A stretch of 64,000 nt of DNA from Celeribacter baekdonensis B30 (GCF_000299875.1 NZ_AMRK01000004.1:186001-250000); one strand, 5' to 3'; positions 43,334-53,144 are shown, counted from the first letter of the stretch. Notes: a model not told the origin generated them from the letters alone. Made by a program: numbers and translations.

Positions 43334-43924
43334 ATGAAACGTATGACAACTTCCGTTCTGGTGCTCGCGAGCATGGCTCTTTCCGCCCCTGCATTTGCAG
43401 GTGGCATGACCGCTCCCACCCCCGAGCCCACTGTTTACACCCCGGCACCGATTGTTCCGGTTGGGGCCGATTGGACGGGCGCTTATGCTGGTGGTACGCT
43501 CGGCTACGGTTGGGGCAATGATGCGCTCGATAACGCCGATGACATGACCTACGGTCTGTTTGGCGGTTACGATTACGACTTTGGTCAGTTCGTTTTGGGG
43601 GGTGAGCTTGAATATCTCAAATCCGAAATGGAAGATGGCACCACCAAGCTTGACGACATGACCCGCCTGAAACTGCGGGCTGGCTATGACTTGGGCTCTA
43701 CCCTTGTTTACGGTGTGGTCGGTGCGGCCTATGCCAATGCTGACATCGGTGGGACCTCCTATTCCGACACAGGCGTGACTTACGGTATCGGCGTTGATTA
43801 CGCTGTGACCGACAATGTGAACGCCGGTGTTGAGCTGTTGCAAAACGACTTTAACGAGTTCGACAACAGCGGTTCTGACCTGTCGGCCACCACGCTTGGT
43901 GCGCGCGTGTCGTTCCGCTTCTAA
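43334..43924 (+). CDS. Outer-membrane beta-barrel protein (porin-like, small)
   Basis: A 196-residue protein with a signal peptide (MTTSVLVLASMALSAPAFAGG) and a Pro/Thr-rich spacer, then about eight amphipathic beta-strands (WTGAYAGGTLGYGWG, TYGLFGGYDYDFGQFVLGGELEYL, RLKLRAGYDLGSTLVYGVVGAAYAN) and a terminal ARVSFRF. The final Phe is the classic BAM recognition signal. The layout matches the Omp25/31-like group of small porin-like proteins. Start 43334 has AAGGAG. It is followed by a strong terminator. It could be a surface stress or stability protein; function is unknown. Confidence 0.85.
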   Translation: MKRMTTSVLVLASMALSAPAFAGGMTAPTPEPTVYTPAPIVPVGADWTGAYAGGTLGYGWGNDALDNADDMTYGLFGGYDYDFGQFVLGGELEYLKSEMEDGTTKLDDMTRLKLRAGYDLGSTLVYGVVGAAYANADIGGTSYSDTGVTYGIGVDYAVTDNVNAGVELLQNDFNEFDNSGSDLSATTLGARVSFRF

Positions 43925-44009
43925 ATTTTGGATTGAAGGGCGGCTTTCGAGCGGCCCTTGGGTTCCCCCCAGTGACGAAAGGCGTTCCCCGCGTTTCCTT
44001 TCGTCGCAG

Positions 44010-44042
44010 CCCCCGTCCTGATCTCAGGGCGGGGGTTTTATT
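44010..44042 (+). terminator. Rho-independent terminator after the beta-barrel gene
   Basis: An 11-bp stem (44010-44020 with 44025-44035, one G-T pair) with loop ATCT, followed by TTTTATT. Confidence 0.9.
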
Positions 44043-44128
44043 GTGGCGGATCAGAATTTCGTCGCATCCGATTGCCAAGCCCGCGCGCCGCGCTAGAGTG
44101 GGGCAAAGCAAAGGGAGGCCCGTGCAAA

Positions 44129-45094
44129 ATGGCATTGGAAGACGCAAAAACTCAGATTGACATGGCCTTCACCGGTTCCGGGCGCGGGCTGGCGTTTGAA
44201 AACGCCTTTGGCGGCGCGCTGTCCGCCTTTCGCCGCCGTTATACCAAGGATCTGAGCGGGGTGGATTTGGCCATCACCGGCGTGCCTTTTGATCAGGCGG
44301 TGACCAACCGTCCCGGCACCCGGCTTGGCCCGCGCGCGATTCGTGAGGCTTCGGCGTTGCAGGCCTTTGATGCGCCCTATGGTTGGGGCTATTCGCCCTT
44401 TGATGAGTTCAACGTGGTGGATTATGGCGATCTGGCCTTTGATTACGCCAAGGTCTCCGATTTTCCCGACGCGCTGACCGACCACATCCGCACGATTTTG
44501 GCCTCTGGGGCTGGCAGTCTGGTTTTGGGCGGCGATCATTACATCAGCTACCCGATCCTCAAAGCCCATGCGGAAAAATTCGGCCCGCTCAGCCTCATTC
44601 ATTTCGATGCTCATTCCGACACCTGGGCCGATGACGACCTGACCCGGATTGATCACGGCACGATGTTCTACAAGGCGGTGAAAACCGGACTGATTGACCC
44701 GAAAACCTCGGTGCAAATCGGCATTCGCACCGACAACCCGGATACGATGGGCGTTAATATCATCGACGCGCGGATGGTGCATGAACGTGGGGCGGCTTGG
44801 GTTGCCGCCGAGGTCAAAAAGATCGTCGGAGAGCGCGCCTGTTATCTGACCTTTGACATCGACTGTCTGGACCCGGCTTTCGCCCCCGGCACCGGTACGC
44901 CGGTGTGGGGCGGTTTGAGTTCCTGGGAGGCGGCCGCCATACTGCGCGACCTCGCAGGCGTGACTCTGACCGGCGGCGATGTGGTCGAAGTCTCACCGCC
45001 CTATGACACCACCGGGGCCACGGCGATCGCGGGCGCTCATGTCGCGATGGAGATCATCAGCCTGTTTGGTTGGACCCGGCGAAAGGGCGTTTGA
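44129..45094 (+). CDS. speB: Agmatinase/ureohydrolase family protein
   Basis: Hydrolyses agmatine or a related guanidino compound to putrescine plus urea, using two Mn2+ ions. The 321-residue arginase-fold protein has the metal ligands GGDHYISYPIL, HFDAHSDTWADDD, and DIDCLDPAFAPGTGTP, and the substrate-loop 'GTRLGPRAIREAS' typical of the agmatinase subgroup. Start 44129 has GGGAGG. Its product would feed the puuA-puuB pathway in this window, but guanidinobutyrase or other ureohydrolases are alternatives. It is followed after one base by a DUF1499 gene. Confidence 0.85.
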   Translation: MALEDAKTQIDMAFTGSGRGLAFENAFGGALSAFRRRYTKDLSGVDLAITGVPFDQAVTNRPGTRLGPRAIREASALQAFDAPYGWGYSPFDEFNVVDYGDLAFDYAKVSDFPDALTDHIRTILASGAGSLVLGGDHYISYPILKAHAEKFGPLSLIHFDAHSDTWADDDLTRIDHGTMFYKAVKTGLIDPKTSVQIGIRTDNPDTMGVNIIDARMVHERGAAWVAAEVKKIVGERACYLTFDIDCLDPAFAPGTGTPVWGGLSSWEAAAILRDLAGVTLTGGDVVEVSPPYDTTGATAIAGAHVAMEIISLFGWTRRKGV

Positions 45095-45095
45095 C

Positions 45096-45518
45096 GTGAA
45101 AATCGCGCTCCTCCTCCTCATTGGCCTTTTTGCCCTGTTGCAAGCCGTGGTGCGTTTGGCGCCGACGGTGCCGTCGCGGTGGCATATCGACCCGTTTGCG
45201 GCGACAGACCCGGCGCCGGGCGGGGTGTTGGCGATCTTTACCGTGCCGATGGAGGCGGATGAGGCCCTCGCGCGCCTTGCCGCCATCGCCGAAACCGAAC
45301 TGCGCACCCGCCATGTGGCCGGATCGGTGGAGGAGGGGCGGTTGACCTATCGCACTCGGAGCGCGTTTTGGGGCTTCCCGGATTTCACCACCATCGCCGC
45401 GCGATCCACGGAGACCGGGGCAGAGGTGGCGATTTTGGCGCGGCTGCGCTTTGGCCGCTCCGACATGGGCGTCAATGGCCGCCGGGTGGCAGCATGGCGG
45501 GCGGTCGCAGGATTTTGA
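45096..45518 (+). CDS. DUF1499 family membrane-anchored protein
   Basis: A 140-residue protein of the uncharacterised DUF1499 family. It has an N-terminal hydrophobic anchor (LLLLIGLFALLQAVVRL, residues 5-21) and a soluble domain with TYRTRSAFWGFPDFTTIAAR and AILARLRFGRSDMGVNGRRVAAW, which are the family's conserved stretches. The start is a GTG one base after the agmatinase stop, so it is co-transcribed and probably translationally coupled. It should be in the inner membrane with the domain outside. No function is known. Confidence 0.78.
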   Translation: MKIALLLLIGLFALLQAVVRLAPTVPSRWHIDPFAATDPAPGGVLAIFTVPMEADEALARLAAIAETELRTRHVAGSVEEGRLTYRTRSAFWGFPDFTTIAARSTETGAEVAILARLRFGRSDMGVNGRRVAAWRAVAGF

Positions 45519-45576
45519 GGCGCGCTGTGCCGCCCTCTCTTGACCCTGCGACATTTGCAGGGCAACAGATCACCCC

Positions 45577-46626
45577 ATGATACCACAGGACCGTTTGCAC
45601 CAGATCGTTGAGCGTTTTGAATTCCTTGAGGCCTCCATGGCGCAAGGAACGGGCGATATTGCGGCTTTGGGGCGGGAATATTCCGATTTGAAACCCGTGG
45701 TGGATCAAATCCACGCCTATCAAAGCCTGTTGTCCGATCTCTCAGAGGCCGAAGAGATGCTCTTGGACCCGGATATGCGGGCTTTGGCGCTTGAGGAAAT
45801 CCCTGTGCTCAAAGCCAGACTTCCTCTGGCCGAAGAGGCGCTGCAAATCGCGCTTTTGCCGAAAGATTCCGCCGACACCGGTTCGGCCATCGTCGAAATT
45901 CGCCCCGGCACCGGCGGGGATGAGGCCGCGCTGTTCGCGGGTGATTTGTTGCGGATGTATCAACGCTACGCCGAGGCGCGCGGTTGGCGGTTTGAGATCA
46001 TCGAACTGCAGGAAAGCGAATTGGGCGGTGTCAAAGAAGTCATCGCCAATATCGCGGGGCAGGGCGTCTTTGCCCGGATGAAATTCGAGAGCGGCGTGCA
46101 CCGGGTGCAGCGCGTGCCGACCACGGAATCGGGCGGGCGGGTGCATACGTCGGCGGCCACCGTCGCCGTTCTGCCCGAAGCGCAGGACGTGGACATCGAA
46201 ATCAACGCCAATGACATCCGGATCGACACGATGCGATCCTCTGGCGCGGGCGGACAACACGTCAACACCACCGATTCTGCCGTGCGCATCACCCACATTC
46301 CAACCGGGATCGTCGTCACCTCCTCAGAAAAATCGCAACACCGCAACCGAGAGATCGCGATGAATGTGCTGCGCGCGCGGCTCTATGACGCAGAACGGCA
46401 AAAACTGCATGATGCGCGCTCAAGCGAGCGCAAATCGCAGGTCGGCTCCGGCGATCGCTCCGAGCGCATCCGCACCTATAATTTTCCGCAAGGCCGGATG
46501 ACCGACCACCGCATCAACCTGACGCTGTATAAGCTCGACGCGGTGATGAACGGAGATTTGGACGAGGTGATTGATGCGCTGATTTCCGATCATCAGGCGC
46601 AGTTGATGGCGGAGATGGGCCAGTGA
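45577..46626 (+). CDS. prfA: Peptide chain release factor 1
   Basis: Terminates translation at UAA and UAG. The 349-residue protein has the GGQ motif (Gly225-Gly226-Gln227, in [15 protein letters not shown]), the PxT-type anticodon loop region (VPTTESGGR), and the [21 protein letters not shown] helix. It overlaps prmC by four bases (the stop TGA and the GTG start share bases), and PrmC is the methyltransferase that modifies the GGQ Gln. This is the usual pairing. Confidence 0.97.
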   Translation: MIPQDRLHQIVERFEFLEASMAQGTGDIAALGREYSDLKPVVDQIHAYQSLLSDLSEAEEMLLDPDMRALALEEIPVLKARLPLAEEALQIALLPKDSADTGSAIVEIRPGTGGDEAALFAGDLLRMYQRYAEARGWRFEIIELQESELGGVKEVIANIAGQGVFARMKFESGVHRVQRVPTTESGGRVHTSAATVAVLPEAQDVDIEINANDIRIDTMRSSGAGGQHVNTTDSAVRITHIPTGIVVTSSEKSQHRNREIAMNVLRARLYDAERQKLHDARSSERKSQVGSGDRSERIRTYNFPQGRMTDHRINLTLYKLDAVMNGDLDEVIDALISDHQAQLMAEMGQ

Positions 46627-47501
46627 CATCGGGTGTGAGCACGGCGACTACCGTTCAGCAGGCGCTTGTCATCGGCACCCGCACGCTGGCGAGGGCCGAG
46701 ATTGACGGCGCAGGACGCGATGCGCGGCTGTTGATGGCACATGTGCTGGGGATCGCTTTGGATCGGCTGACTTTGGTGCTGCCCGATGCGATTTCTCCTG
46801 GGGCACAGGCCGCGTTTGACGCCGCCATTGCCCGGCGCGTGGCGCGCGAACCCGTGTCGCATATTCTGGGCCGCCGTGCCTTTTATGGTCGGGAGTTTCT
46901 GGTCAGTGCCGATGTGTTGGACCCGCGTCCCGAGACGGAGATATTGATCCAAGAGGCGCTGACACAGCCCTTTGCCTCGGCCCTTGATCTTGGCACAGGA
47001 TCGGGTGCTATCCTTTTGACATTGCTTGCGGAAAGCCCTATATCTAAAGGGATTGGCACGGATTTGTCCGAGGCGGCTTTGGCGGTGGCGCGTCAAAATT
47101 GCGCCGCCTTGGGTCTTGGCAATCGGGCGCGGTTTCAACTGGCCAATTGGTGGCAGGGGGTCGAAGGGACTTTTGATCTGATTGTCTCCAACCCGCCTTA
47201 TATTGCCGCCTCTGAAATGCCGGATCTGTCGCCGGAACTGGCCTATGAGCCGCGCATGGCGTTGACCGATGAGGCGGATGGATTGACGGCCTACCGTGCG
47301 ATTGTGGCCGAGGCGCGGGCGCATTTGGCTCCGCGCGGACGTATCCTGTTGGAGATCGGCCCGACGCAGGGCGCTGCCGTGTCCGATTTGTTGCTGGCGC
47401 AAGGGTTCAAGGCGGTGCGGGTGATTGCCGATCTCGATGGCCGGGACCGCGTGGTGTGCGGGCAAGGGCCCAATCCGCATCCGCGCAACGTGGGTAAGTG
47501 A
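46623..47501 (+). CDS. prmC: Release-factor glutamine methyltransferase
   Basis: N5-methylates the Gln of the GGQ loop of release factors. The 292-residue protein has an N-terminal helical domain, SAM motif [19 protein letters not shown] (about 120-137), and the NPPYI active-site motif (Asn190). The start is GTG at 46623, which overlaps the prfA stop. The C-terminus is intact. DUF4167 is next, after about 440 bp. Confidence 0.95.
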   Translation: MTSGVSTATTVQQALVIGTRTLARAEIDGAGRDARLLMAHVLGIALDRLTLVLPDAISPGAQAAFDAAIARRVAREPVSHILGRRAFYGREFLVSADVLDPRPETEILIQEALTQPFASALDLGTGSGAILLTLLAESPISKGIGTDLSEAALAVARQNCAALGLGNRARFQLANWWQGVEGTFDLIVSNPPYIAASEMPDLSPELAYEPRMALTDEADGLTAYRAIVAEARAHLAPRGRILLEIGPTQGAAVSDLLLAQGFKAVRVIADLDGRDRVVCGQGPNPHPRNVGK

Positions 47502-47940
47502 CACCGGGGTCGATCCATGAGCCGAGCATGGGCCGATGCTTTCGGACATGCGTCAGGAAAGTCGTAACTCTTATGCGCCATGATGCCCGCAGGAAATCTG
47601 TCGCGGGCTTTGCAGTGTGGTGCCACGTTGCCATGCTGTGACGTGATCTTGTGATGTGATCCTGGGGCGTGATCTTGTGACATTGACCTGACGCTGGAGC
47701 ATCGGCAAAGGGGCCATCGGACGCATTTAGCCCGTGAAGAGCGCAAAAACTGCTTGTCAACAGGGGTGGGACATGATTACTGAGGACAGCGTTTGGCAGG
47801 ACTTCTGTCCCCAGCGCCGTTACCCAACACAGCTTAGACGTTGAGGGCTCCCATTTCGGGGAGCGCATGGGACAGACAAGCCCGATCTAGCATAAGCCGG
47901 TCCGAAGAACCCGGAAGACAAAGGCTCGAGAGAATACTGT
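47502..47940. other. 439-bp intergenic region before DUF4167
   Basis: No gene is supported. It contains three direct 13-bp units (47643-47681), listed separately, and a hairpin GCTCCC-ATTTCG-GGGAGC (47847-47864) about 75 bp before the next start. It is probably the promoter and leader of the DUF4167 gene. Confidence 0.5.
47643..47681. repeat. Three direct 13-bp repeats (GTGATCTTGTGAT type)
   Basis: GTGATCTTGTGAT (47643), GTGATCCTGGGGC (47656) and GTGATCTTGTGAC (47669) follow each other with period 13. The first and third are nearly identical; the middle one has diverged. They resemble regulatory iterons but no protein is linked to them. Confidence 0.7.
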
Positions 47941-48627
47941 ATGAGATCCTCTAAAAACCGTTCGCGGTCCAAGACCAACAATCGCCCCCGTACCGTCGGC
48001 AATATCGTCAACCGTGTGTTTGACAGTTCCGGCCCGGAGGGCAAGGTGCGCGGTACGCCGCAACAGATCATCGACAAATACAATCAGCTGGCGCGGGACG
48101 CACAGCTGTCCAATGACCGGGTGGCGGCTGAAAACTTTCAGCAACACGCGGAACATTACCTGCGCTTGTTGAGCGTGGCGCAAAAAGAAATGGATGCGCA
48201 GCGAGAACAGCAAGAGCGCGAGCAACAAGAGCGCCGGGACCGTCAGGAATCGGAACGTCTTGAGCGTGCAGAACGTGCCGAGCGTCATCGCAAACGCGAA
48301 GAGCAGGCCGCAGAGACCGCACCGCAACCGGCGTCCCAGCCCTCTTCGGTGGCCGGCGAGGGCGATCAGCCCGATGTGGTCTTTGTCGATCACAGCACAC
48401 AAGATCAGCCTGCAAGCGATGACACCGGACTGGTGGAAACACCGGAAAGTGCCGCACCTGCGCCGAAAAAGCCCCGTGCCCCGCGCAAACCGCGCGCGCC
48501 GCGCAAACCCAAAACGACGGACGAGACGTCTGGCAATGCAGGCGGTGATGCTGGTGGTGATACTGGCAAGGGCAAAGCTGAGGCGGCCAGTGCCGACACA
48601 GGCGACAGTTCCGAGGCCGCAGAGTGA
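47941..48627 (+). CDS. DUF4167 domain protein, possible RNA-binding
   Basis: A 228-residue protein with a conserved DUF4167 domain at residues about 5-80 (NRPRTVGNIVNRVFDSSGPEGKVRGTPQQIIDKYNQLARDAQ), followed by a Gln/Glu/Arg-rich helical stretch (QEREQQERRDRQE) and a Pro/Ala/Lys tail with repeats of RKPRAP. It is very charged and mostly disordered outside the domain. This family follows prmC in many alphaproteobacteria. A nucleic-acid role is inferred from charge only. It ends before a perfect 17-bp bidirectional terminator. Confidence 0.85.
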   Translation: MRSSKNRSRSKTNNRPRTVGNIVNRVFDSSGPEGKVRGTPQQIIDKYNQLARDAQLSNDRVAAENFQQHAEHYLRLLSVAQKEMDAQREQQEREQQERRDRQESERLERAERAERHRKREEQAAETAPQPASQPSSVAGEGDQPDVVFVDHSTQDQPASDDTGLVETPESAAPAPKKPRAPRKPRAPRKPKTTDETSGNAGGDAGGDTGKGKAEAASADTGDSSEAAE

Positions 48628-48668
48628 TTGCATAAGGTGACGGGCCTTTGGGCGCGGTGCTTATGACC

Positions 48669-48708
48669 AAAGATAAAACCCGCACTTGGTGGTGCGGGTT
48701 TTATCTTT
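48669..48708. terminator. Strong bidirectional terminator
   Basis: Perfect 17-bp arms AAAGATAAAACCCGCAC (48669-48685) and GTGCGGGTTTTATCTTT (48692-48708) with loop TTGGTG. It serves DUF4167 from the left and the LuxR-type gene from the right. Confidence 0.93.
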
Positions 48709-48732
48709 GAGGTTGGTGCGGTCCGAAGCCGA

Positions 48733-49254
48733 TCAGGCCCGATCAGAGAGGGCGTGTGAGGGCGGGGCCGTGTCGATCAGCGTATCAATCAACGCCGACA
48801 TCATCTCGGCCCGGTTGCGGGTCGCGGATTTGCGATAAATCGCATTGAGATGGGCCTTGATCGTGCCCTCTTTATTGCCGCGAAATGCGGCGATTTCACC
48901 AATGGTAAAGCCTTTGACCAAAAACCGCGCCACATCGCGCTCAGAGGGTGACAGTTTCCACAAGTCAAAATGGCTTTCGATCACATCGAACACCGCCTGT
49001 GACGCCTCATGCAGGCTGTGTTCCAACCGATCTTTGCGCTGTTGCAGGTCGATCAGATAGCCCAGTTCCAGCAGGATCGCCAAAACCAAGGCCGCCGCCG
49101 CCACCGCTTCGATCAAGAGATGCGTGGTCGGTTTGCCACCGGCCTCTTGCAGATCGGTGAAGACATCGAAGACAAAGAAAACCGCACAAAAGGTCTGGAT
49201 CGCAATCAGGGCGATCATCGCCGCCGGGGCTTTGGCCGAAGTGAAACGCGCCAT
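48733..49254 (-). CDS. Membrane-anchored LuxR-type HTH regulator
   Basis: A 173-residue protein with two membrane helices at about residues 12-33 and 45-68, a short coiled linker (DLQQRKDRLEHSLHEASQAVFDVIESHF), and a C-terminal LuxR/GerE helix-turn-helix (LSPSERDVARFLVKGFTIGEIAAFRGNKEGTIKAHLNAIYRKSATRNRAEMMSALID). It has no receiver, PAS or acyl-homoserine-lactone domain. The HTH looks intact. Tethering would place the DNA-binding part at the cytoplasmic face, so it may act from the membrane or be released by proteolysis. No signal or target is visible. It stands alone, with its own terminator. Confidence 0.85.
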   Translation of the reverse strand: MARFTSAKAPAAMIALIAIQTFCAVFFVFDVFTDLQEAGGKPTTHLLIEAVAAAALVLAILLELGYLIDLQQRKDRLEHSLHEASQAVFDVIESHFDLWKLSPSERDVARFLVKGFTIGEIAAFRGNKEGTIKAHLNAIYRKSATRNRAEMMSALIDTLIDTAPPSHALSDRA

Positions 49255-49388
49255 GGCGGGTCCTTTCGAGGGGAAGAGGTGACGCCGCCAGACATATCAA
49301 TGTTGTGGGCGTTTTGCCATAAACCCGTGAAACAGGTTTATGGCGGAACACTTTAGGCGCAACGTTTGGCGGGAGGCGTATCGGGGCC

Positions 49389-49817
49389 TTATCGGGTTGA
49401 ACGATCCGTCAGATCGTCCCAAAACTCGGCGCGATGCACGATATGGATTTTATTGCCCGAAGGATCACGCAGATAGGCACCGTAATAATCCGGCGCATAA
49501 TGTGGGCGTGGCCCCGGCGCGCCAGCATCTGTGCCGCCGTGCAAAAGTCCTTGGGCATGGGCCGCGTCCACCGCCACGCGTGACGGTGCGATAAAGGCCA
49601 ACATTGCGCCATTGCCGCCGTGCGCGGGGGCACCGTCAAACGGCTGATAGACGTAAAACCGGGGATAGGGCGCCTCTGGCCGGACCCAACAGCGCGCGTC
49701 AGGCCCGCCATCCGGCTCAACCATCCGCTGTGTCATGCCGATTTCGCCCAAAACCGCGTCATAAAATGCCGCCGCTTGGGGCAAATCATCGGCTCCAACT
49801 GTCACATGCGAAAACAT
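49389..49817 (-). CDS. VOC-family (glyoxalase/dioxygenase fold) protein
   Basis: A 142-residue metal-site-type fold of unknown substrate. It begins MFSHVTVGADDLPQAAAFYDAVLGEIGM, has the YVYQPFDGAPAHGGNGAMLAFIAPSRVAVDAAH middle, and ends YGAYLRDPSGNKIHIVHRAEFWDDL, the typical VOC C-terminal strand. Metal ligands would be His4, a central His and the Glu/His near the end, but I cannot confirm them. The start at 49817 is fixed by the conserved N-terminus. It lies 13 bp after the rsmA stop on the same strand, so it is likely part of the surA-pdxA-rsmA unit. Confidence 0.8.
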   Translation of the reverse strand: MFSHVTVGADDLPQAAAFYDAVLGEIGMTQRMVEPDGGPDARCWVRPEAPYPRFYVYQPFDGAPAHGGNGAMLAFIAPSRVAVDAAHAQGLLHGGTDAGAPGPRPHYAPDYYGAYLRDPSGNKIHIVHRAEFWDDLTDRSTR

Positions 49818-49830
49818 GGCGCTCTCCGGT

Positions 49831-50673
49831 CTAGGTCTTGGCCACTTCGCGCGCCAAGGCACACCACCCCTCGACCGAGATTTGTTCGGCGCGGTCGGTG
49901 GGTTTGATCCCGGCGGCATTCAGGCGATCTTCGATCTCGGGGGCTGCGCCTTTCAACGAGGCGCGCAGCATTTTGCGACGCTGGTTGAACCCGGCGGCAA
50001 CGATGCGTTCCAAGACTTTCGGATCGGCCTCGAACCGCGCTTTGGGCAGGGCTTCGAAATGCACCACGGCGGAATGGATTTTCGGCGGCGGTGTAAAGGC
50101 CTCGGGCGGCAATTCCATCACGATATTGGCCCGCGTGCGCCATTGGCTTAAGATTGCGAGGCGTCCGTATTTCTTGCTGCCTGGCTGTGCCACGATGCGT
50201 TCGGCCACTTCGCGTTGAAACATCAGGGTCAGCGAGGACCAATAGGGCGGCCAGCTTGGCGGGGTCAGCCAGCGCACCAAAAGTTCGGTGCCGATGTTAT
50301 AGGGCAGGTTGGCGATGATGCGCACCGGCGGCGTCAGCCGCTCCAGCGGGTCGATCTCAAGCGCATCGGCGTTCAAAACCTCCAACCGTCCGGGGTAGAT
50401 CGCGGAAATTTCATCGAGGGCTGCAATGGCGCGGCTGTCTTTTTCCACCGCCAAGACTTTGCGCGCGCCTTCGGCCAAAAGCCCGCGGGTCAAACCGCCG
50501 GGGCCGGGGCCGACCTCCAAGACATCGCATTTTGACAAATCCCCCGCCAAACGGGCGATTTTCGAGGTCAGGTTGAGGTCGAGCAAAAAGTTTTGGCCCA
50601 AAGACTTTTTAGCCACCAACCCGTGCCGCTCGATCACATCGCGCAGCGGTGGCAGCCCATCAAAACTTGTCAT
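49831..50673 (-). CDS. rsmA: 16S rRNA dimethyladenosine transferase
   Basis: Dimethylates two adjacent adenosines near the 3' end of 16S rRNA (KsgA). The 280-residue protein has [21 protein letters not shown] motif [19 protein letters not shown] (about 51-68), VLNADALEI, and the catalytic [11 protein letters not shown] (about 122-132). The C-terminal [13 protein letters not shown] is typical. The start overlaps the pdxA stop by four bases (ATGA). It sits in the known surA-pdxA-rsmA order. Confidence 0.96.
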   Translation of the reverse strand: MTSFDGLPPLRDVIERHGLVAKKSLGQNFLLDLNLTSKIARLAGDLSKCDVLEVGPGPGGLTRGLLAEGARKVLAVEKDSRAIAALDEISAIYPGRLEVLNADALEIDPLERLTPPVRIIANLPYNIGTELLVRWLTPPSWPPYWSSLTLMFQREVAERIVAQPGSKKYGRLAILSQWRTRANIVMELPPEAFTPPPKIHSAVVHFEALPKARFEADPKVLERIVAAGFNQRRKMLRASLKGAAPEIEDRLNAAGIKPTDRAEQISVEGWCALAREVAKT

Positions 50674-51668
50674 CCGTGGTCCTTTTGCCTTTTGGCATGG
50701 CTCATTTCATGCGCCATCTTGAGCGCCGCAATCAGGCTGGTTGGGTCGGCTTTGTCCCGGCCCGCGATGTCAAAGGCGGTGCCATGATCCGGCGAGGTAC
50801 GGATAAACGGCAGGCCCAGCGTGACATTGACGCCACCAGCGAAATCAATGGTCTTGATCGGGATCAGCGCCTGATCGTGATAGGCACAGAGCGCCACATC
50901 ATAGTTTGCCCGCGCAGCGGCGTGAAACATCGTGTCGGGCGGCATCGGGCCTTTGAGATCAAAGCCTTCGCCCTTGAGGCGGGTGATCAGCGGGATCATC
51001 CACTCAAGCTCCTCATCGCCCATCGCCCCGCCTTCGCCGGCATGGGGGTTCAGCCCGGCAATGGCAATGCGTGGGGCGGAAATGCCCCAAAATGTGGCCA
51101 GATCGGCGGCAGTGATGCGGATTGTTTCTTCCAAAAGCTCGGGCGTGAACGCCTCAGGCACATCGCGCAGCGCGATGTGGATCGTCACCGGAACCACCCG
51201 TAGTTCGGGGCAGGCCAGCATCATCACCACCCGCTCGACGCCGGCCAGATGGGCCAGAAATTCGGTATGGCCCGGATAGGCAAACCCGGCCCCGTCTTTG
51301 AGTACTTTTTTATGGATCGGCGCGGTGCACAACGCCGAAGCCTGGCCGGTTTGCACCAAAGCCACAGCATGGCGCAGCACGTCGATCACCCCTTGGGCAT
51401 TGGCAAAATCGGGCACCCCCGGCGTGGCGAGGGCATGAAACTCATGGCGCAACACCGCCAAACTGCCACTGGCAACATGATGCGCCTCGGCGGGATCGGA
51501 AATTTCGGCAAAGCGGGCACCATGGGGCAAATGGCGCGGATCGCCGAGCCAGAAAAACGGCACAGATCCGTCCAAAGCCTGCGCCGCTTTCACCGCAATC
51601 TCAGGCCCCACCCCCGCAGGTTCGCCACAGGACAGGACGATTGGTGCGGTGGAGGCGGATTTGCTCAT
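50670..51668 (-). CDS. pdxA: 4-hydroxythreonine-4-phosphate dehydrogenase
   Basis: Catalyses a late step of the DXP-dependent pyridoxal phosphate pathway. The 332-residue protein has [18 protein letters not shown] at the start, [40 protein letters not shown], and [41 protein letters not shown], all family signatures with the metal-binding His residues. It overlaps surA by four bases at its start and rsmA by four at its stop. The last segment ([16 protein letters not shown]) is slightly divergent. Confidence 0.96.
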   Translation of the reverse strand: MSKSASTAPIVLSCGEPAGVGPEIAVKAAQALDGSVPFFWLGDPRHLPHGARFAEISDPAEAHHVASGSLAVLRHEFHALATPGVPDFANAQGVIDVLRHAVALVQTGQASALCTAPIHKKVLKDGAGFAYPGHTEFLAHLAGVERVVMMLACPELRVVPVTIHIALRDVPEAFTPELLEETIRITAADLATFWGISAPRIAIAGLNPHAGEGGAMGDEELEWMIPLITRLKGEGFDLKGPMPPDTMFHAAARANYDVALCAYHDQALIPIKTIDFAGGVNVTLGLPFIRTSPDHGTAFDIAGRDKADPTSLIAALKMAHEMSHAKRQKDHG

Positions 51669-52984
51669 GGGATCACAATCGTCGCATCTGCGCGCAATTC
51701 GGCCACGAAACTGTCGGCCAAGGCGCCGATGCGTTGCGACAAAAGCTGTTGGCGGATTTGGTCGCGGTCGGCGCTGTCGTTGGCCTCATAGCTGCGGCCA
51801 CACATCATCAAAAACACCAAAGTTTGCCCATCCGCGCGGGTCAGCGCGGTGGACACTTCGCCCGGATCGAGTTTTGAGAGTTCAATCGCCACATCATTGG
51901 GGATGTCTTTGACGGGCAGGGTGTCGATCTGCAACACAGTTTCGGGTTCGTCTTTGGCGATGCCGTAGAGATCATCACAGGTGTCTACTGAAGCCTTGAC
52001 CTGAGCCGCACGTTTGAGCGCCGCCTCAGAGCGGCCCCCGGCAATGTAATAAGCGGCATATTCGATGGCGTCGGCGTTGGGCGTTGCCACATCGGTCTCC
52101 GCGATTTGGCGCAGTTGGAACACGCCAATGGCGTTGCCTGTTGACAAGGGCGCGGTCATTTCGCCCGGTTTGAGCGTGATCACAGCGGCGCGCAGGGGGG
52201 GCGGCAAATCGCCAACTGCGACCCAATCCATGCGACCGGATTTTTCACGGCTCGGGGCAACGGAATATTTTGCGGCCGCCGCGGCAAAGTTTGAAATCGT
52301 CGGGTTGGCGGCGATTTCTTTGACCAAAGCTTCCGATTTTGCCGTCTCTTCCGGGGTGCGCGCCGGCAGGAACAGTTCGGACAACAACACGCGCAGGCCG
52401 CCGGAGGGGCCATTGTTTTGCAGGGCACGGTCGATCTCGGAGTCTGAGACCTGTGCCTTGGCACCAAAACGGCCACGGGCATAGTCGCGCCAGATCAACC
52501 CGGTCGAGAGGAAATCACGCACGGTCTGGGCCGAAACGCCGTTTTTGGCCATCAGGCTGAGGAATTGTTCGGGCTTCAATTGGCCACGCGCCGCGAATTC
52601 CTGAATGCCTTGGGCGATTTGTTCGTCGGTGATGCGCAACCCCACGCGGGCTGCGGCTTCGGCCTTGAGACGTTCGTCGATCAGCGCATCAAGCGCGTCT
52701 TTTTCCGAGGCCGCCCCACCCAAAACGCGCAAAAGTGCCACGCGTTGGGTCAGTTCATAGCGGGTCACCACCTTGTCATTCACATAGGCGACAGGGGCAA
52801 ACATGTTTTGCGCCAGCACGGGAGAGAGGGTCACAGACAGGGCCGAAAGCGACAGCGCCGCAAGGGCTGCCATCTGCACCATGCCGCGCGCCATGCTGCG
52901 GAACGCGGCAGACATCCGACGCGCGCCGTGGCGCTTGATTGCTCTGCTCTGCGATGTGTCGAGTGCCCCGAATTTACGTCTCAT
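51665..52984 (-). CDS. surA: Periplasmic chaperone/peptidyl-prolyl isomerase, SurA-like
   Basis: Escorts outer-membrane proteins to BAM. The 439-residue protein has a signal region (MVQMAALAALSLSALSVTLSPVLAQ, about 34-58 of this start), a SurA N-terminal chaperone domain (FAPVAYVNDKVVTRYELTQRVALLRVLGG), and one PPIase-like parvulin part (FAAAAAKYSVAPSREKSGRMDWVAVGDLPPPLRAAVITLKPGEMTAPL). The second PPIase domain of E. coli SurA seems absent. The chosen start at 52984 is followed by a basic segment before the signal; later ATG codons (for example MSAAFRS) are equally possible. It lies between lptD and pdxA, the standard order. The open frame runs upstream into lptD but is not coding there. Confidence 0.85.
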   Translation of the reverse strand: MRRKFGALDTSQSRAIKRHGARRMSAAFRSMARGMVQMAALAALSLSALSVTLSPVLAQNMFAPVAYVNDKVVTRYELTQRVALLRVLGGAASEKDALDALIDERLKAEAAARVGLRITDEQIAQGIQEFAARGQLKPEQFLSLMAKNGVSAQTVRDFLSTGLIWRDYARGRFGAKAQVSDSEIDRALQNNGPSGGLRVLLSELFLPARTPEETAKSEALVKEIAANPTISNFAAAAAKYSVAPSREKSGRMDWVAVGDLPPPLRAAVITLKPGEMTAPLSTGNAIGVFQLRQIAETDVATPNADAIEYAAYYIAGGRSEAALKRAAQVKASVDTCDDLYGIAKDEPETVLQIDTLPVKDIPNDVAIELSKLDPGEVSTALTRADGQTLVFLMMCGRSYEANDSADRDQIRQQLLSQRIGALADSFVAELRADATIVIP

Positions 52985-53144
52985 GCCCACCCTCGTGTGT
53001 TGCCTGCTTATGGCGTCTGACCTCTTTCTAAGAGGTTTCGACGCGCGGGCCAAGCGGATTGCGCGGCCCAGTTTGTCCCACCCTTTTGCCCGGGCATTTC
53101 TCCCGGTGGCATATGCCCGCCGCTGCCTGCCCATGCGTGCGGAT

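Noticed and set aside
48669-48708. 17-bp perfect palindrome as a possible CRISPR or mobile-element end
   Set aside because: Single copy with flanking A and T runs between convergent genes; it is a terminator.
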